This document shows positions 24,992 to 34,995 of a stretch of DNA of 64,000 bases, piece by piece. Under the pieces are notes generated by a model. It did no database searches. It was not told where the DNA came from and saw only the letters and a list, made by a program, of their open reading frames with translations. The stretch comes from Gammaproteobacteria bacterium (lineage in GTDB: Bacteria > Pseudomonadota > Gammaproteobacteria > UBA6429 > Thiohalophilaceae): assembly GCA_029881995.1 (NCBI GenBank), contig JAOULO010000014.1, positions 1 through 64,000 of the forward strand, in the 5' to 3' direction. The translations under genes and the position numbers were made by a program. Position 1 is the stretch's first letter. Each line of letters starts with the position of its first letter.

Positions 24992-25300
24992 TTATATTTT
25001 GAGCCGATCAACTGGCTGGCCATTTTGCAGGTGACTGGTGAGTATTTCTTCTATGTCCTCTTCATCCACATAGGTGTACCAGGTTCCTTCAGGGTAGACC
25101 ACGATTACCGGCCCCTGTTCACAGCGCCCCATGCAGCCCGCCAGATTGACCCTGACTCCATCCGGTCCGGCCAGGCCCAGTTCCTTACTGCGCTTTTTGG
25201 CATAATCACGCATGGCCCGGGCATTAAAATCCGCACAGCAGGACTCGCCAGGGTCTCGTTGATTGGTGCAGAAAAACATATGGTATTGATAAAACGACAC
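24992..25300 (-). CDS. Thioredoxin-like 2Fe-2S ferredoxin
   Basis: A 102-residue protein of the thioredoxin-like (Shethna-type) 2Fe-2S ferredoxin family. The cluster cysteines are visible: FFCTNQRDPGESCC near the start and AGCMGRCEQGP in the middle. A soluble electron carrier; partner unknown. It starts with GTG at 25300, supported by AGAGAG upstream and by the conserved SFYQYHMFFCTN opening, which an internal ATG at 25279 would cut off. First gene of a unit with the hydrolase; divergent from the GlcF-like gene. Confidence 0.88.
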   Translation of the reverse strand: MSFYQYHMFFCTNQRDPGESCCADFNARAMRDYAKKRSKELGLAGPDGVRVNLAGCMGRCEQGPVIVVYPEGTWYTYVDEEDIEEILTSHLQNGQPVDRLKI

Positions 25301-25404
25301 GAGATTCTCTCTTTAAGATATGACAGAAGACTCCCATTATAAATTGTTCTGGCATGAGAGATACAGCAACCCTACAATGACGCATCTTTGAATCCGGTAA
25401 GCCA

Positions 25405-26604
25405 TTGTCTTCGATCAAGCACAATCTCAACCTCAAGGCCGACCAGTGCGTCAAATGTGGCCTGTGTCTGCCCCACTGCCCGACCTATCGGATATATGAA
25501 AATGAAAATGAGTCGCCACGGGGACGCATCGCCCTGATTCAGGGCCTGATCAACGAACAGTTCCCTGTCAGCCATCGGTTAAAAGAGCACCTGGATCACT
25601 GTCTAAGCTGTCTGGCCTGTGAGCGAGTTTGTCCTTCAGGGGTTAAATATGGTGAGTTGCTGGATCACGCAAAACAGTCTCTAAGTAAAAAACACACCAC
25701 TAATCGATACCTTGTCACACAGGGACTGCGGCTCGCGAAAAATAAATCGGCACAAAAACGCCTGCAGAACCTGCTGTTTATTTACCAGCGGAGTGGTTTA
25801 CAGGCCCTGCTTCGCCTGTTCAAACTCAGTTCTGTAGAAAAAATAACTCGTGGTGTATCAGCCTATAAGGCTTTTTCGACCTCTAACCAAACCAAAAGTA
25901 AAAAGCTCGGGCTGTTCACGGGTTGTACAGGCCATATGTTTGATCAACAAACCATCAAGGACTGTATTTTTCTGCTAGAAAAGCTGGGCTATGAGGTCGT
26001 TATCCCGGAACAACAAACCTGTTGCGGTGCCCTGCACCAGCATAATGGAGAAATGGATACTGCCCGGGAACTTGCCAGTAAAAACCTGGCAGCCTTCACC
26101 GGCCTGAACACGGTCGTCTATGTGGCCAGTGGTTGTGGGGCTCAACTGAGGCAATACCATACACAGACTGAAACTCATCCCTCCACACAGTCAGATAATC
26201 CAGCATTTATCGAAATCTGCCAATTTTTATCAAAAGAAGACCTGTCTCAATTTAAGTTTCGAGCTTTTCCCCAGTCCGTAAGTGTTCATACCCCCTGCAG
26301 CATGCGTAATGCCCTGCGCCAAAAAGACCCAAGCCCCGATATCCTGAAAATGATTCCTGATATTCGCCTCAATGAGATTCCTGCTGAAACCGGTTGTTGT
26401 GGAGCCGCCGGTAGTTACATGCTTAGCCAGCCGGCGCTGGCAGCAACTGTCAGACAGGCCACACTGGATGTTATCGAGAACCACGCGAGCCAGGCCGTCA
26501 CAACTAGCAATATCGGCTGCCGCCTGCACCTGTCCGCAGGCTTGCCCAATAAAATAGACACCATGCACCCCGTCTCCCTGCTGGTAAAACAGCTGATCCG
26601 ATGA
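25405..26604 (+). CDS. (Fe-S)-binding oxidoreductase subunit, GlcF-like
   Basis: A 399-residue electron-transfer protein like the iron-sulfur subunit of glycolate oxidase. Two 4Fe-4S motifs near the N-terminus (CVKCGLCLPHCP about 15-26, CLSCLACERVCP about 66-77), then two CCG domains with FTGCTGHMFD, TCCGALHQH, TPCSMRN and GCCGAAGSY. The start is a TTG at 25405: the frame is closed by TGA 27 bp upstream and contains no ATG before the conserved region. No glcD/glcE partner is adjacent, which is unusual for glcF; the FAD partner could be the fused protein's relatives elsewhere. Substrate is therefore open. Confidence 0.82.
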   Translation: MSSIKHNLNLKADQCVKCGLCLPHCPTYRIYENENESPRGRIALIQGLINEQFPVSHRLKEHLDHCLSCLACERVCPSGVKYGELLDHAKQSLSKKHTTNRYLVTQGLRLAKNKSAQKRLQNLLFIYQRSGLQALLRLFKLSSVEKITRGVSAYKAFSTSNQTKSKKLGLFTGCTGHMFDQQTIKDCIFLLEKLGYEVVIPEQQTCCGALHQHNGEMDTARELASKNLAAFTGLNTVVYVASGCGAQLRQYHTQTETHPSTQSDNPAFIEICQFLSKEDLSQFKFRAFPQSVSVHTPCSMRNALRQKDPSPDILKMIPDIRLNEIPAETGCCGAAGSYMLSQPALAATVRQATLDVIENHASQAVTTSNIGCRLHLSAGLPNKIDTMHPVSLLVKQLIR

Positions 26605-26671
26605 GCCTTTGGCATTGAGCTTGTCTCATCTATACTTGCTAATACTCTGTTGACTTCAGGACATCTACTTC

Positions 26672-27220
26672 ATGGCATCACACATAAAGGAGTTCATCTT
26701 TTATTTTTCCCTGCTGGTATTTATTTTCATTGCCGGATTTACAGAGGCGGAGGCCAGAGAGCGTGACAGGGATTATTATTTTGGCCTGAGTGGTGGCCAG
26801 ACCCGCGTTAAAAATACCCAAACACAGAAATATCAGGACGCCACTACCTTTGGAGTCAATTTTGGTCTTCGGGTGTTTTCGAATGATTCTATCTGGACGG
26901 GTGCAGAACTTCGCTATACCCAGACCACTGCCAAGGAAAGTGTTAATGATTCCGGTACCAGTACCACTTCTACGTATGAAGTAGAAACCACCGGCCTGTA
27001 TTTTACCGGCCGTTCCCGTGGCAAGGCCTATGTAAAAGCCAGATTGGGTGCCGCCAACCAGGTCATTACCGTCAATAATGCAGTGATTCAGGATACCACC
27101 CGGGGCTCCTATGGCCTTGGGTTAGGGCTACGTCAGGGTGGTGCCGTGCTTGAAATCGATTACACCTGGTATGGCGATGATGTCACCGTAGTTAGTATCG
27201 GCTATGTATTTGGATACTAA
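26672..27220 (+). CDS. Small outer-membrane beta-barrel protein
   Basis: A 182-residue exported protein with a hydrophobic signal sequence (about 1-28) and a mature part of alternating strands (YYFGLSGGQTRVKN, TFGVNFGLRVFS, AELRYTQTT, LGLGLRQGG), ending VSIGYVFGY with an aromatic residue. This is the pattern of eight-stranded OmpA/OmpX-type barrels. Function unknown. Its neighbour at 27391 has the same size and plan, and the two are probably distant paralogues. Confidence 0.7.
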   Translation: MASHIKEFIFYFSLLVFIFIAGFTEAEARERDRDYYFGLSGGQTRVKNTQTQKYQDATTFGVNFGLRVFSNDSIWTGAELRYTQTTAKESVNDSGTSTTSTYEVETTGLYFTGRSRGKAYVKARLGAANQVITVNNAVIQDTTRGSYGLGLGLRQGGAVLEIDYTWYGDDVTVVSIGYVFGY

Positions 27221-27390
27221 ATAACTGAGAACTCCGGCAATATTTTGCCGATTCAAAGTAAAAATCTGTCATATTCTTACCCACTTACCCTTCATTCCCT
27301 CCCAAAACTACCGATATAAGTATTAATAAGTGCTGGCACAAAGATTGCTGCACAAAATAGAAACTCAAACCAGGTGTAAGGTACAAGTCT

Positions 27391-27936
27391 ATGAGCAATT
27401 TAATTAAACGTTTTTCCGTATTGTTGTTTTGCCTGTCAGGCATATTACCCGCAAGCGCTTTTGCCCTTGGCGGCACAGATGCCTATGTAGGAGTAAGTGT
27501 TGGCCAGGCCACCCTGGTTCGGCAGAGTGATCCTGATGAAACGGCCACGGGCTATAAGTTGTTTGGTGGTTTACATGCGACCGGCCCATTTTATGTTGAG
27601 GTCAGCCATGTCAATCTCGGCACCTACTTTAAAGATACCCCCAGCGAATTTGAAGTCAGCGGTAATGCCCTGCACCTGTCAGGTAAATTACCCTTTACTC
27701 CCAGTATCTATGCGCTGGCTAAAGTCGGCATATTTAGCTGGGATGTGGAATATAACTCTTCAAATGTGTCAAGAACTGGAACCGATACCAGCTATGGCTT
27801 TTCCGTTGGCTGGGCAATGCCCACAGGATATACCGTTCGCCTTGATTGGGAACATTATGCTGATATTGGGAAATATAATGCCTTCACAGGTAATGACATG
27901 ACCTTGTTATCTCTTGGTATCAGTATGCACTTCTAA
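27391..27936 (+). CDS. Small outer-membrane beta-barrel protein
   Basis: A 181-residue exported protein: signal peptide (about 1-26, ending ASAFA), then an eight-strand barrel pattern (DAYVGVSVGQATLV, YKLFGGLHATGPFYVEVSH, TLLSLGISMHF) with the C-terminal Phe expected for BAM-dependent insertion. AAGG precedes the ATG. It is 170 bp after the similar barrel gene, same strand, and is closed by a strong terminator. Function unknown. Confidence 0.75.
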   Translation: MSNLIKRFSVLLFCLSGILPASAFALGGTDAYVGVSVGQATLVRQSDPDETATGYKLFGGLHATGPFYVEVSHVNLGTYFKDTPSEFEVSGNALHLSGKLPFTPSIYALAKVGIFSWDVEYNSSNVSRTGTDTSYGFSVGWAMPTGYTVRLDWEHYADIGKYNAFTGNDMTLLSLGISMHF

Positions 27937-27987
27937 CTCATTTTAAGAATAATAATTAGATCCAGCGCGCTTGCGCACCAGACTTGG

Positions 27988-28013
27988 CCCTCCTGAAATA
28001 TGGAGGGTTTTTT
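27988..28013 (+). terminator. Rho-independent terminator
   Basis: CCCTCC (27988-27993) pairs with GGAGGG (28002-28007), followed by TTTTTT. It closes the barrel gene and separates it from coq7. Confidence 0.9.
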
Positions 28014-28070
28014 AGTAGACCATCACCAATTTGATTGAACACAGATTCCTGATCTTGTATCTTCCACACT

Positions 28071-28715
28071 ATGCAACAACGTCAATACAGCCCTTTCGAC
28101 AAACTGATCCAGCAATTTGATGCAGGTCTGCGTACCGTCTTTGGTAACCCTCCTTTGACGGAACGACCCAACCCAGCCTCCAGTATCAAGGAGACCGATC
28201 TTTCCTCCGCAGATAAAGACCTTGCGGGAAGGCTCATGCGTATCAACCATGCTGGCGAAGTCTCCGCCCAGGGCCTGTATCAGGGCCAGGCCCTCACTGC
28301 GCGCCTGCCCGAGGTCCGCGAAAAAATGGAACGCGCCGCCCTTGAGGAAAATGATCACCTGGCCTGGTGTGAACAGCGCTGTCAGGAACTGGGCACTCAT
28401 ACCAGTCTGCTCGGGCCATTCTGGTATGTGGGCTCTCTGGCCATTGGTGCGGCTGCCGGTATCGCCGGTGACAAGTGGAGCCTGGGTTTTGTTGCGGAAA
28501 CTGAACACCAGGTTGTCCGCCACCTGGACAGCCATATGGCGCAAATCAATCCAGCTGATAAAAAGAGCCATGCCATTCTTGAACAAATGAAAGAGGATGA
28601 GGCCCACCATGCCACAGTCGCCTTACATGCGGGTGGTGCTGAATTACCCTCACCAATCAAGAAATTTATGGGACTGACTTCAAAGGTGATGACCAAAACG
28701 GTCTATTGGATTTAA
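28071..28715 (+). CDS. coq7: 2-polyprenyl-3-methyl-6-methoxy-1,4-benzoquinone monooxygenase (Coq7)
   Basis: Membrane-associated di-iron hydroxylase (214 aa) for the C6 hydroxylation of ubiquinone, the role taken by the flavoprotein UbiF in E. coli. The ligand motifs are complete: INHAGEVSAQGLY, EENDHLAWC, ETEHQVVRHL and EDEAHH. A single unit next to convergent speD, as in Pseudomonas. With ubiH and ubiI at 3.3-5.8 kb the window encodes all three aerobic ring hydroxylations. Confidence 0.96.
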   Translation: MQQRQYSPFDKLIQQFDAGLRTVFGNPPLTERPNPASSIKETDLSSADKDLAGRLMRINHAGEVSAQGLYQGQALTARLPEVREKMERAALEENDHLAWCEQRCQELGTHTSLLGPFWYVGSLAIGAAAGIAGDKWSLGFVAETEHQVVRHLDSHMAQINPADKKSHAILEQMKEDEAHHATVALHAGGAELPSPIKKFMGLTSKVMTKTVYWI

Positions 28716-28752
28716 CAAGATTTAAACACCAAATCTCTCAAAGAAAGATACC

Positions 28753-29556
28753 TTATTTAGTAATATTCCTGCCGTAGAAAATTTCCAGCATTTCTTTTTT
28801 TAGACGTCGTTTTATTTTTTTTCGGGTATTCGGGCTCAGGTCACTGGCATCCATACCAAACAGATAATTATCCAGATCAAACTCCTTGAGCATCATCTTG
28901 GTATGAAAAATATTCTCCTGGTATACATTCACATCAATCATCTGATAGATATTCTTGGTATCACGGGCGATAAAATTCTGAATCGAATTGATCTTATGGT
29001 CGTTATAATATTTCCGACCACGAATATCACGAGTAAACCCACGCACTCGATAATCCATGATCACAATATCTGAGTCAAAGCTGTGGATCAGATAGTTCAA
29101 GGCCCGTAGTGGTGAAATACGACCACAGGTCGATACATCGATATCTGCCCGGAAGGTACTGATGCCATTGTCCGGGTGACTCTCTGGATAGGTATGAACA
29201 GTAATATGACTCTTATCCAGATGCCCAACTACCGCTTCAGGCAATGGGCCAGGTGTTTCTTCATTACTGATATGTTCAGAGGCTATGGGTTCTTCTGAGA
29301 TCAACATGGTGACACTGGCACCCTGGGGATCATAATCCTGATGGGCGATGTTAAGGATGTTAGCACCAATGATATTGGACACTTCTGACAGAATCCCAGT
29401 CAGACGTTCAGCATTGTATTCTTCATCAATGTATTCGATATAATCATTCTGCTGTGAAGGGGTCTCTGCATAATTGATATCATAAATATTAAAACTGAGG
29501 GTCTTGGTTAGATTATTAAACCCATGCAGCTTTAATTTTTTGTTGAGACGTGGCAT
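28753..29556 (-). CDS. speD: S-adenosylmethionine decarboxylase proenzyme
   Basis: Makes decarboxylated SAM for spermidine synthesis. 267 residues, the long E. coli-type proenzyme (264 in E. coli). Self-cleavage to form the pyruvoyl group is expected at Ser116 in [13 protein letters not shown]. Other conserved blocks are [21 protein letters not shown] and [26 protein letters not shown] lies in front of the ATG. It is 12 bp downstream of no gene on its strand except the VOC-family gene at 29569, which may share the transcript. Confidence 0.96.
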   Translation of the reverse strand: MPRLNKKLKLHGFNNLTKTLSFNIYDINYAETPSQQNDYIEYIDEEYNAERLTGILSEVSNIIGANILNIAHQDYDPQGASVTMLISEEPIASEHISNEETPGPLPEAVVGHLDKSHITVHTYPESHPDNGISTFRADIDVSTCGRISPLRALNYLIHSFDSDIVIMDYRVRGFTRDIRGRKYYNDHKINSIQNFIARDTKNIYQMIDVNVYQENIFHTKMMLKEFDLDNYLFGMDASDLSPNTRKKIKRRLKKEMLEIFYGRNITK

Positions 29557-29568
29557 AAAACTTCCCTC

Positions 29569-29958
29569 CTAAACAACCAGGGGTGGATGAAAAATCATTT
29601 GTACCGTATTGCCATCCGGATCCAGACAATAAAAACTCCTGGCACCATCACGATGGGTTTTGGGTCGGGTTTTCATAACGATATCATGCTCAAGTAAAAA
29701 CGTATGCCAGGCATCTACATCTTCTGGCTTATTGAGAATAAAGCCCAGATGATCCAGTTTCTGAGGCCCTGTGGGTTTTTCTACCGCACGATGCAGTGCC
29801 AGATTATCATTGCCCGAAGTCAGATATACATTATCAGCATCCGGTCGCCACTCAACTGACATACCCAGTAAATCGACATAAAAATATTCACAGGCATCCA
29901 GATCCTGAACATATAAGGCCAGGTGACGCATACCGCTAGTAGCTGGAGGTCGGCTCAT
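29569..29958 (-). CDS. VOC (glyoxalase/dioxygenase-fold) family protein
   Basis: A 129-residue vicinal-oxygen-chelate domain. Paired beta-alpha-beta-beta-beta modules: RHLALYVQDLDACEYFYVDL with LGMSVEWR, then LDHLGFILNKPEDVDAWHTF and ARSFYCLDPDGNTVQMIF. Metal ligands would be His12, Glu/His of the second module and the final acidic residue, but the substrate is unknown. Its stop lies 12 bp before the speD start, so the two genes are probably one transcript. Confidence 0.87.
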   Translation of the reverse strand: MSRPPATSGMRHLALYVQDLDACEYFYVDLLGMSVEWRPDADNVYLTSGNDNLALHRAVEKPTGPQKLDHLGFILNKPEDVDAWHTFLLEHDIVMKTRPKTHRDGARSFYCLDPDGNTVQMIFHPPLVV

Positions 29959-30048
29959 CAGCTTAAGGCCTCATGGTCTATTGCCAGAATTGGCAGGCCG
30001 CATATTTTATCCAAAAAAATGCGTTTGTTAACCGTTTTTTGCCTTTTA

Positions 30049-31677
30049 TTAAGCCTTAAAGACCTGTTTACGCACACTTTCCCATAGCGGTTGGCCAAAA
30101 CGACTTCGGATGACAAAGGGCAGAGCAATCGAGCCGGCCGATAATAGCTTGTCATGAAAGTCTTTCAGGTCAAACTTCTTGTCCGATGACTTTAGTCGAT
30201 CTCGTGTGGCATTGATCAAGGCCCAACCCGTCGCATAGCCCATGGGAACGCCAGGTGCCTGGGAATACCAGCTCAGCTCTGCCATGGCCTCGTTGCGACT
30301 GAAGCCGAGCAGGGTCTGCATTTTTTCAGCCGCCTGTTCAACGCCAAGATCCCGGGTCTGAATCTCGACATCGATCATAATGCGCAGGGCACGCCACAGT
30401 CGGTCTTTTAACAAAACAAAGGCAGACTCTTTTTGTTCCAGAAAGCCCTGTTCATGCATCAGCTGTTCACAATACAGGGCCCAACCCTCATACAGGGTCG
30501 CCGAAGCATTGATCAATCTTGGCAGGGTACTGGATGTCTGACACAGGTTGGCCGTAACAAACTGAAGGTGATGACCTGGCCAGGCCTCATGCACACAGGT
30601 ATGTTTTAAACTCACCGGGTTATGTTCCCTGGCCTCATCATTAATCGAGGGAGTGACATAGTAATATCCAAGTTGTTCGGGATCATTAGGTGCGGGATCC
30701 ATATAAGCAGCAAATGGAATGACATGGCGAAGAAAGATTGGAGTTTCAACAACCTTGAGCTGTTCCTTGTCTGGAACGGATACCAGTCCCTTGTCTTTAA
30801 CAAACTGTTTTGCTGCCTCCATGGCTTCACGGTAGGTACTGATTAAATCAGTTCCAGCCATTTTCTGTGACTGTAGAGAAGTCGTCATGGCAGCAATGTC
30901 CTCATCCCCCCTTAATTCTCGGGTGACATCTCGCAGCTCCTGTAAGGTTTGTTCAAACAACTCTTCGCCAAATTTGTGCAAGGTATCGGCATCAATATCC
31001 AGATAATGTCGATGGCTGAGGATCATGTTGTAATAATCCTTGCCCCGGGCAAAACTGCCTTTCGCCTTTTGCGCAAGCTCAGTTTCCAGAAAGCGCGCAT
31101 ACTCATCCAAGGCATGAGCCGCCTCTTCCAGTAACTGCGCAATACCATAGCGAGATAGCTCCTGATGAGTTTCCAGGCTACGAAAATATTGTGCACCCTG
31201 ATTGGCCTCGGTGATTGCCGAATCAAGCCAGAGTTTAGGAATCTGTTCAGGCTCTTCCATCAACTGAGATCGGGCACCACGTAAATAATCCGGAACAGCT
31301 GACAGGCGGGCATGCAGTGCGGCACGAAGATCTTTTACCGACCTGACGGTTAATTGATAGATGGCATGAATCGGTAAATAACGGCCAGGATCACGCAGCC
31401 GCCAGTCGCACTCATCCATGTCCTTCATATCCAGCATCACCCGGCCACGCATCAGGGCAATGTCCATTTTCTGTTCTTCATTTAAATCACTTTCATCAAA
31501 CTCATCCAGGGCAGATAAAAGTTTTTCATGTAATGTAATCAGGGCACCTCGTTCATCTGAACCATAGGGCCGAAGTAGTTCACTGTAGCCTTCGATACCC
31601 AGATCCACCGCCACCTCAGGATGGAAACGAAACCAGGCACGATAATAGCTATCAATCACTTGAGAGAGATTGGACAT
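30049..31677 (-). CDS. DUF885 family protein (putative metallopeptidase)
   Basis: A 542-residue helical protein of the DUF885 family, distantly like M3/M32-type metallopeptidases. The HEAWPGHHLQF segment near residue 364 is the family signature and resembles a zinc-binding HExxH variant. No signal peptide, so cytoplasmic. Activity and substrate are not known for most members. The ATG at 31677 is used. It is downstream of the OsmC gene, 56 bp apart and on the same strand, so possibly co-transcribed. Confidence 0.87.
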   Translation of the reverse strand: MSNLSQVIDSYYRAWFRFHPEVAVDLGIEGYSELLRPYGSDERGALITLHEKLLSALDEFDESDLNEEQKMDIALMRGRVMLDMKDMDECDWRLRDPGRYLPIHAIYQLTVRSVKDLRAALHARLSAVPDYLRGARSQLMEEPEQIPKLWLDSAITEANQGAQYFRSLETHQELSRYGIAQLLEEAAHALDEYARFLETELAQKAKGSFARGKDYYNMILSHRHYLDIDADTLHKFGEELFEQTLQELRDVTRELRGDEDIAAMTTSLQSQKMAGTDLISTYREAMEAAKQFVKDKGLVSVPDKEQLKVVETPIFLRHVIPFAAYMDPAPNDPEQLGYYYVTPSINDEAREHNPVSLKHTCVHEAWPGHHLQFVTANLCQTSSTLPRLINASATLYEGWALYCEQLMHEQGFLEQKESAFVLLKDRLWRALRIMIDVEIQTRDLGVEQAAEKMQTLLGFSRNEAMAELSWYSQAPGVPMGYATGWALINATRDRLKSSDKKFDLKDFHDKLLSAGSIALPFVIRSRFGQPLWESVRKQVFKA

Positions 31678-31733
31678 CGAAAATTCCAGAGTTGTAATTG
31701 GTATTGATTAGATTAGTACAAAATAACCGAGGA

Positions 31734-32150
31734 TCATGCCTCGCGTATTTCATAATCATGACTGATATCAGCGGCCTTGCCCAACATGATGGATGCAGAA
31801 CAGTACTTATCAGCTGATAATTCCACGGCACGTTTGACATGTTTTTCGGATAATTCCTTTCCCGTCACAATGAAATGCACATGAATTTTGGTAAAGACCT
31901 TCGGTTCAGTATCGGCACGGTCGGCTTCGAGTTGTACTTCACAGTCCACCACCTGCTGGCGGCTTTTCTTGAGAATATTAATGACATCAAACGAGGTACA
32001 ACCCCCCATCCCCAGCAACAGCATTTCCATTGGCCTGATACCCAGATTGCGTCCACCATGTTCAGGTGGGCCATCCATTACCACAGCATGACCACTGGCC
32101 GACTCACCCACAAATGTCACTTCTTCCAGCCACTTAACACGTGCCTTCAT
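31734..32150 (-). CDS. OsmC family protein (YhfA-like)
   Basis: A 138-residue OsmC/Ohr-superfamily protein. The two expected cysteines are present: GMGGCTSFDVI and SADKYCSASIML. OsmC relatives reduce organic peroxides; the YhfA branch is uncharacterised. The start is the ATG at 32150 with GGAG upstream, rather than the TTG at 32165. Divergent from crp, the same arrangement as yhfA-crp in E. coli. Confidence 0.9.
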   Translation of the reverse strand: MKARVKWLEEVTFVGESASGHAVVMDGPPEHGGRNLGIRPMEMLLLGMGGCTSFDVINILKKSRQQVVDCEVQLEADRADTEPKVFTKIHVHFIVTGKELSEKHVKRAVELSADKYCSASIMLGKAADISHDYEIREA

Positions 32151-32405
32151 TACTAAAATCTCCAAAAAAAGGTAATAATTTCTCCAGATCCGTCGATACA
32201 GGCTACTAATAGGCCCTGTTCAGTTATATCGGATGGAGTGAATACGCCGCAAAATAGCCCTATTGGCCAGAAACGAAGCATATCTGTTTATGGCCAGTGA
32301 CACCATTCTCAGTTTATTTTGGGTTAATGGATTAAGCTTGGCGCATAGTCACCACAATGGTATAACATAGAACAGGAAACAATAATTATGCTAAGCAGGA
32401 ATGCC

Positions 32406-33047
32406 ATGCCCGAGCTACCAACAGCTTCCCAAACCGGTATCGAATCGCTGGATCAGTTTCTTGAACACTGTCATCGCCGTCAATACCCGGCGAAAAGTGT
32501 CATTATTTATGCGGGTGATAAGCCCGATGTTCTGTATTACATTGTGGATGGCTCCGTTACCGTACTTATCGAAGATGAAGACGGCCGAGAAATCGTATTA
32601 GCATACTTAAATAAAGGTGATTTCTTTGGTGAAATGGGGCTGTTCGAAGACGAACCCCATCGAAGTGCCTGGGTTCGCGCCCGCACCCCCTGTGAAGTCG
32701 CGGAAATGAGTTACAGCAAATTCCGGACGCTTTATGAAGAACACCCTGATGTGCTGTTTGCCATGGCTGGCCAGATGGCCACTCGCCTGCGTAGCACCAG
32801 CCGTAAAGTCAGCGATCTGGCCTTCATGGACGTCACTGGCCGTGTTGCCCGTACCCTGCTGGACCTCTGCAAACAACCTGATGCCATGACCCATCCCGAT
32901 GGTATGCAAATCCGTATTACTCGTCAGGAGATTGGACGTATCGTGGGTTGTTCCCGTGAGATGGTTGGACGGGTATTAAAAGGTATGGAAGAGCAAGGCC
33001 TCATTTCTGTTAAGGGAAAAACCATTGTGGTGTTTGGCACGCGTTGA
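32406..33047 (+). CDS. crp: cAMP-responsive transcription regulator (CRP/Vfr)
   Basis: Global regulator that binds cAMP and DNA as a dimer. 213 residues from the ATG at 32406 (AGGA at -7); an ATG at 32388 would add six. The cyclic-nucleotide domain shows the phosphate-binding FGEMGLFE and RSAWVRA, then the dimerisation helix and the winged helix with [20 protein letters not shown], nearly identical to Vfr and CRP recognition helices. The sequence is closer to Pseudomonas Vfr ([17 protein letters not shown]). It is convergent with trpC and divergent from the OsmC gene. Confidence 0.95.
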   Translation: MPELPTASQTGIESLDQFLEHCHRRQYPAKSVIIYAGDKPDVLYYIVDGSVTVLIEDEDGREIVLAYLNKGDFFGEMGLFEDEPHRSAWVRARTPCEVAEMSYSKFRTLYEEHPDVLFAMAGQMATRLRSTSRKVSDLAFMDVTGRVARTLLDLCKQPDAMTHPDGMQIRITRQEIGRIVGCSREMVGRVLKGMEEQGLISVKGKTIVVFGTR

Positions 33048-33066
33048 TTTCAGAGCAAGTATTCAC

Positions 33067-33096
33067 AAAAAAGGCAAACCATCGGTTTGCCTTTTT
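33067..33096. terminator. Bidirectional terminator between crp and trpC
   Basis: AAAAGGCAAACC (33069-33080), ATC loop, GGTTTGCCTTTT (33084-33095): a perfect 12-bp stem flanked by A and T tracts, so it works for both convergent genes. Confidence 0.92.
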
Positions 33097-33100
33097 CGTT

Positions 33101-33898
33101 TTAGAAGAACAATTCTGCGAGCTTTTGTCCTGGGTCGTCTTCCCGCATAAAGGCCTCTCCCACCAGAAAGGTATCCACGGCATTTTCCCGCATCAGATCT
33201 ACATCAGCTCGGGTATGAATCCCGCTTTCAGTGACCACAATTCGTCCATCGGGGATATCTGCCAGCAAGTCGAGGGTTGTATTGAGTGATGTCTCAAAGG
33301 TTCTGAGATTCCGATTGTTGATACCCACCAGGGTAGTATCCAGCTCCAGTGCCAGCTCCAGTTCCTCACCATCATGAACTTCGACCAAAACATCCAACTG
33401 GATTTCATTGGCCAGGCTTGTCAGTTCATTTAGCTGACTGTCGCTCAGTGCGGCGACGATAAGTAAAATACAGTCTGCGCCCATCGCTCTGGCTTCATAG
33501 AGTTGATAGGGGTCGATCATGAAGTCCTTGCGTATGACTGGGAGCTGACAAGCCGCACGTGCCTGTTGCAGGTATTCATCACTGCCCTGGAAAAAATCGA
33601 TGTCAGTGAGTACTGACAGACAGGTAGCCCCATGCCTTGCATAGGATTTAGCAATTTCAGCGGGAATGAAGTTCTCCCTCATCACGCCCTTGCTGGGGGA
33701 GGCCTTTTTGATCTCGGCAATCACCGCAGCACGCCCTACATCAATACTGTCTTCGATGGCCTCAACAAAACCACGTACTGGTGAGGCATCAGCAAGCCGT
33801 GACTCCAGCTCACTCTGTGACACCTGTGACTTGCGATCAGCCACCTCCTCGGCCTTGCGGACGAGAATCTTCTTCAGGATATCGGGCGGGTTACTCAT
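33101..33898 (-). CDS. trpC: Indole-3-glycerol phosphate synthase
   Basis: TIM-barrel enzyme closing the indole ring in tryptophan synthesis; a monofunctional 265-residue form (not fused to trpF as in E. coli). Conserved [16 protein letters not shown] with the catalytic lysine, [33 protein letters not shown] and the phosphate-binding [10 protein letters not shown]. 6 bp after trpD. Stops at the shared terminator with crp. Confidence 0.97.
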   Translation of the reverse strand: MSNPPDILKKILVRKAEEVADRKSQVSQSELESRLADASPVRGFVEAIEDSIDVGRAAVIAEIKKASPSKGVMRENFIPAEIAKSYARHGATCLSVLTDIDFFQGSDEYLQQARAACQLPVIRKDFMIDPYQLYEARAMGADCILLIVAALSDSQLNELTSLANEIQLDVLVEVHDGEELELALELDTTLVGINNRNLRTFETSLNTTLDLLADIPDGRIVVTESGIHTRADVDLMRENAVDTFLVGEAFMREDDPGQKLAELFF

Positions 33899-33904
33899 AC
33901 ATAC

Positions 33905-34921
33905 TCAACAGTTATTGGACAATTCAACCAGGGCATCCAGCTTGGCCATGGCCGCACCACTATCAATCACTTGCTGGGCCTTTTTAATTCCCGCTTCCAG
34001 CGAATCCGCCAGATCCGCAGCATAAATAGCCGCACCGGCATTCAGTGCCACGATATCTCGAGCAGGCCCAGCCTTACCCGATAACACTTCTTTCACCACC
34101 GCCAGTGACTGTTCGGCACCCTCCACAGCTAGCGTCTTAATATCCGCCGTCTTGAGGCCAAATTGTTCTGGTGTGATCTGGTATGTATTCACCTTGCCAT
34201 CTTTCAGTTCAGCTACATGGGTTGGGGAGCCGATACTGATTTCATCCATACCGTCTTCGGCATTCACCACCAGCACATGATTACTGCCCAGCTTATTGAG
34301 CACCTCGGCCAGGGGCTGAACCAGGTCAGCACTGAACACCCCCAGTAACTGGTTGGGCGCACCGGCTGGATTGGTCAGCGGGCCGAGCACATTAAAGATA
34401 GTTCGTACGCCCATCTCCTTGCGCGGGCCGATGGCGTGTTTCATGGCGCTGTGGTGCATGGGGGCGAACATGAAGCCGACACCCACTTCATTGATACAGC
34501 GGGCCACCTGTTCGGGGTTGATATCCAGTTTCACACCGGCTGCTTCCAGCACATCGGCCGAGCCGGATTTACTGGAGACAGAGCGATTGCCATGCTTCGC
34601 CACCGTGCCCCCGGCTGCAGCGACCACAAAGGTACAGGTGGTGGAAATATTGAAGGTATTACTCCCATCCCCACCGGTACCTACGATATCCACGACATGG
34701 TCGCCAGCAACTTTTACACCGGTCGCCAGCTCACGCATCACACCTGCAGCGGCGGCAATCTCGTCTATCGTCTCGCCCTTCATCCGCAGGCCAATAAGAA
34801 AACCACCGATCTGAGCCGGTGTGGCCTCGCCAGTCATTATGGTACGCATCACGGCGGTCATTTCTGCGGCGGATAAATCTTTACGTTCGGTCACGGCCCG
34901 AATGGCGGAAATCATGTCCAT
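33905..34921 (-). CDS. trpD: Anthranilate phosphoribosyltransferase
   Basis: Transfers phosphoribosyl to anthranilate. 338 residues. The glycine-rich [18 protein letters not shown] motif binds PRPP, and [18 protein letters not shown] is the anthranilate-site signature. Monofunctional, unlike the trpGD fusion of enterics. Translation is probably coupled with trpC. An MFS pump gene separates it from trpG upstream (34996-36204), so it may be read through from that gene or have its own promoter in the 75-bp gap. Confidence 0.97.
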   Translation of the reverse strand: MDMISAIRAVTERKDLSAAEMTAVMRTIMTGEATPAQIGGFLIGLRMKGETIDEIAAAAGVMRELATGVKVAGDHVVDIVGTGGDGSNTFNISTTCTFVVAAAGGTVAKHGNRSVSSKSGSADVLEAAGVKLDINPEQVARCINEVGVGFMFAPMHHSAMKHAIGPRKEMGVRTIFNVLGPLTNPAGAPNQLLGVFSADLVQPLAEVLNKLGSNHVLVVNAEDGMDEISIGSPTHVAELKDGKVNTYQITPEQFGLKTADIKTLAVEGAEQSLAVVKEVLSGKAGPARDIVALNAGAAIYAADLADSLEAGIKKAQQVIDSGAAMAKLDALVELSNNC

Positions 34922-34995
34922 GGCTCAACCCTTATATTGAGTTCTTATAGAAAAACAAATTGTCGCGTGTCCTGATAGAGGGGGTCAACCTTGAA

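Noticed and set aside
28023-28610. 195-codon minus-strand frame opposite coq7
   Set aside because: Coq7 on the plus strand has all di-iron motifs; the reverse frame has none.
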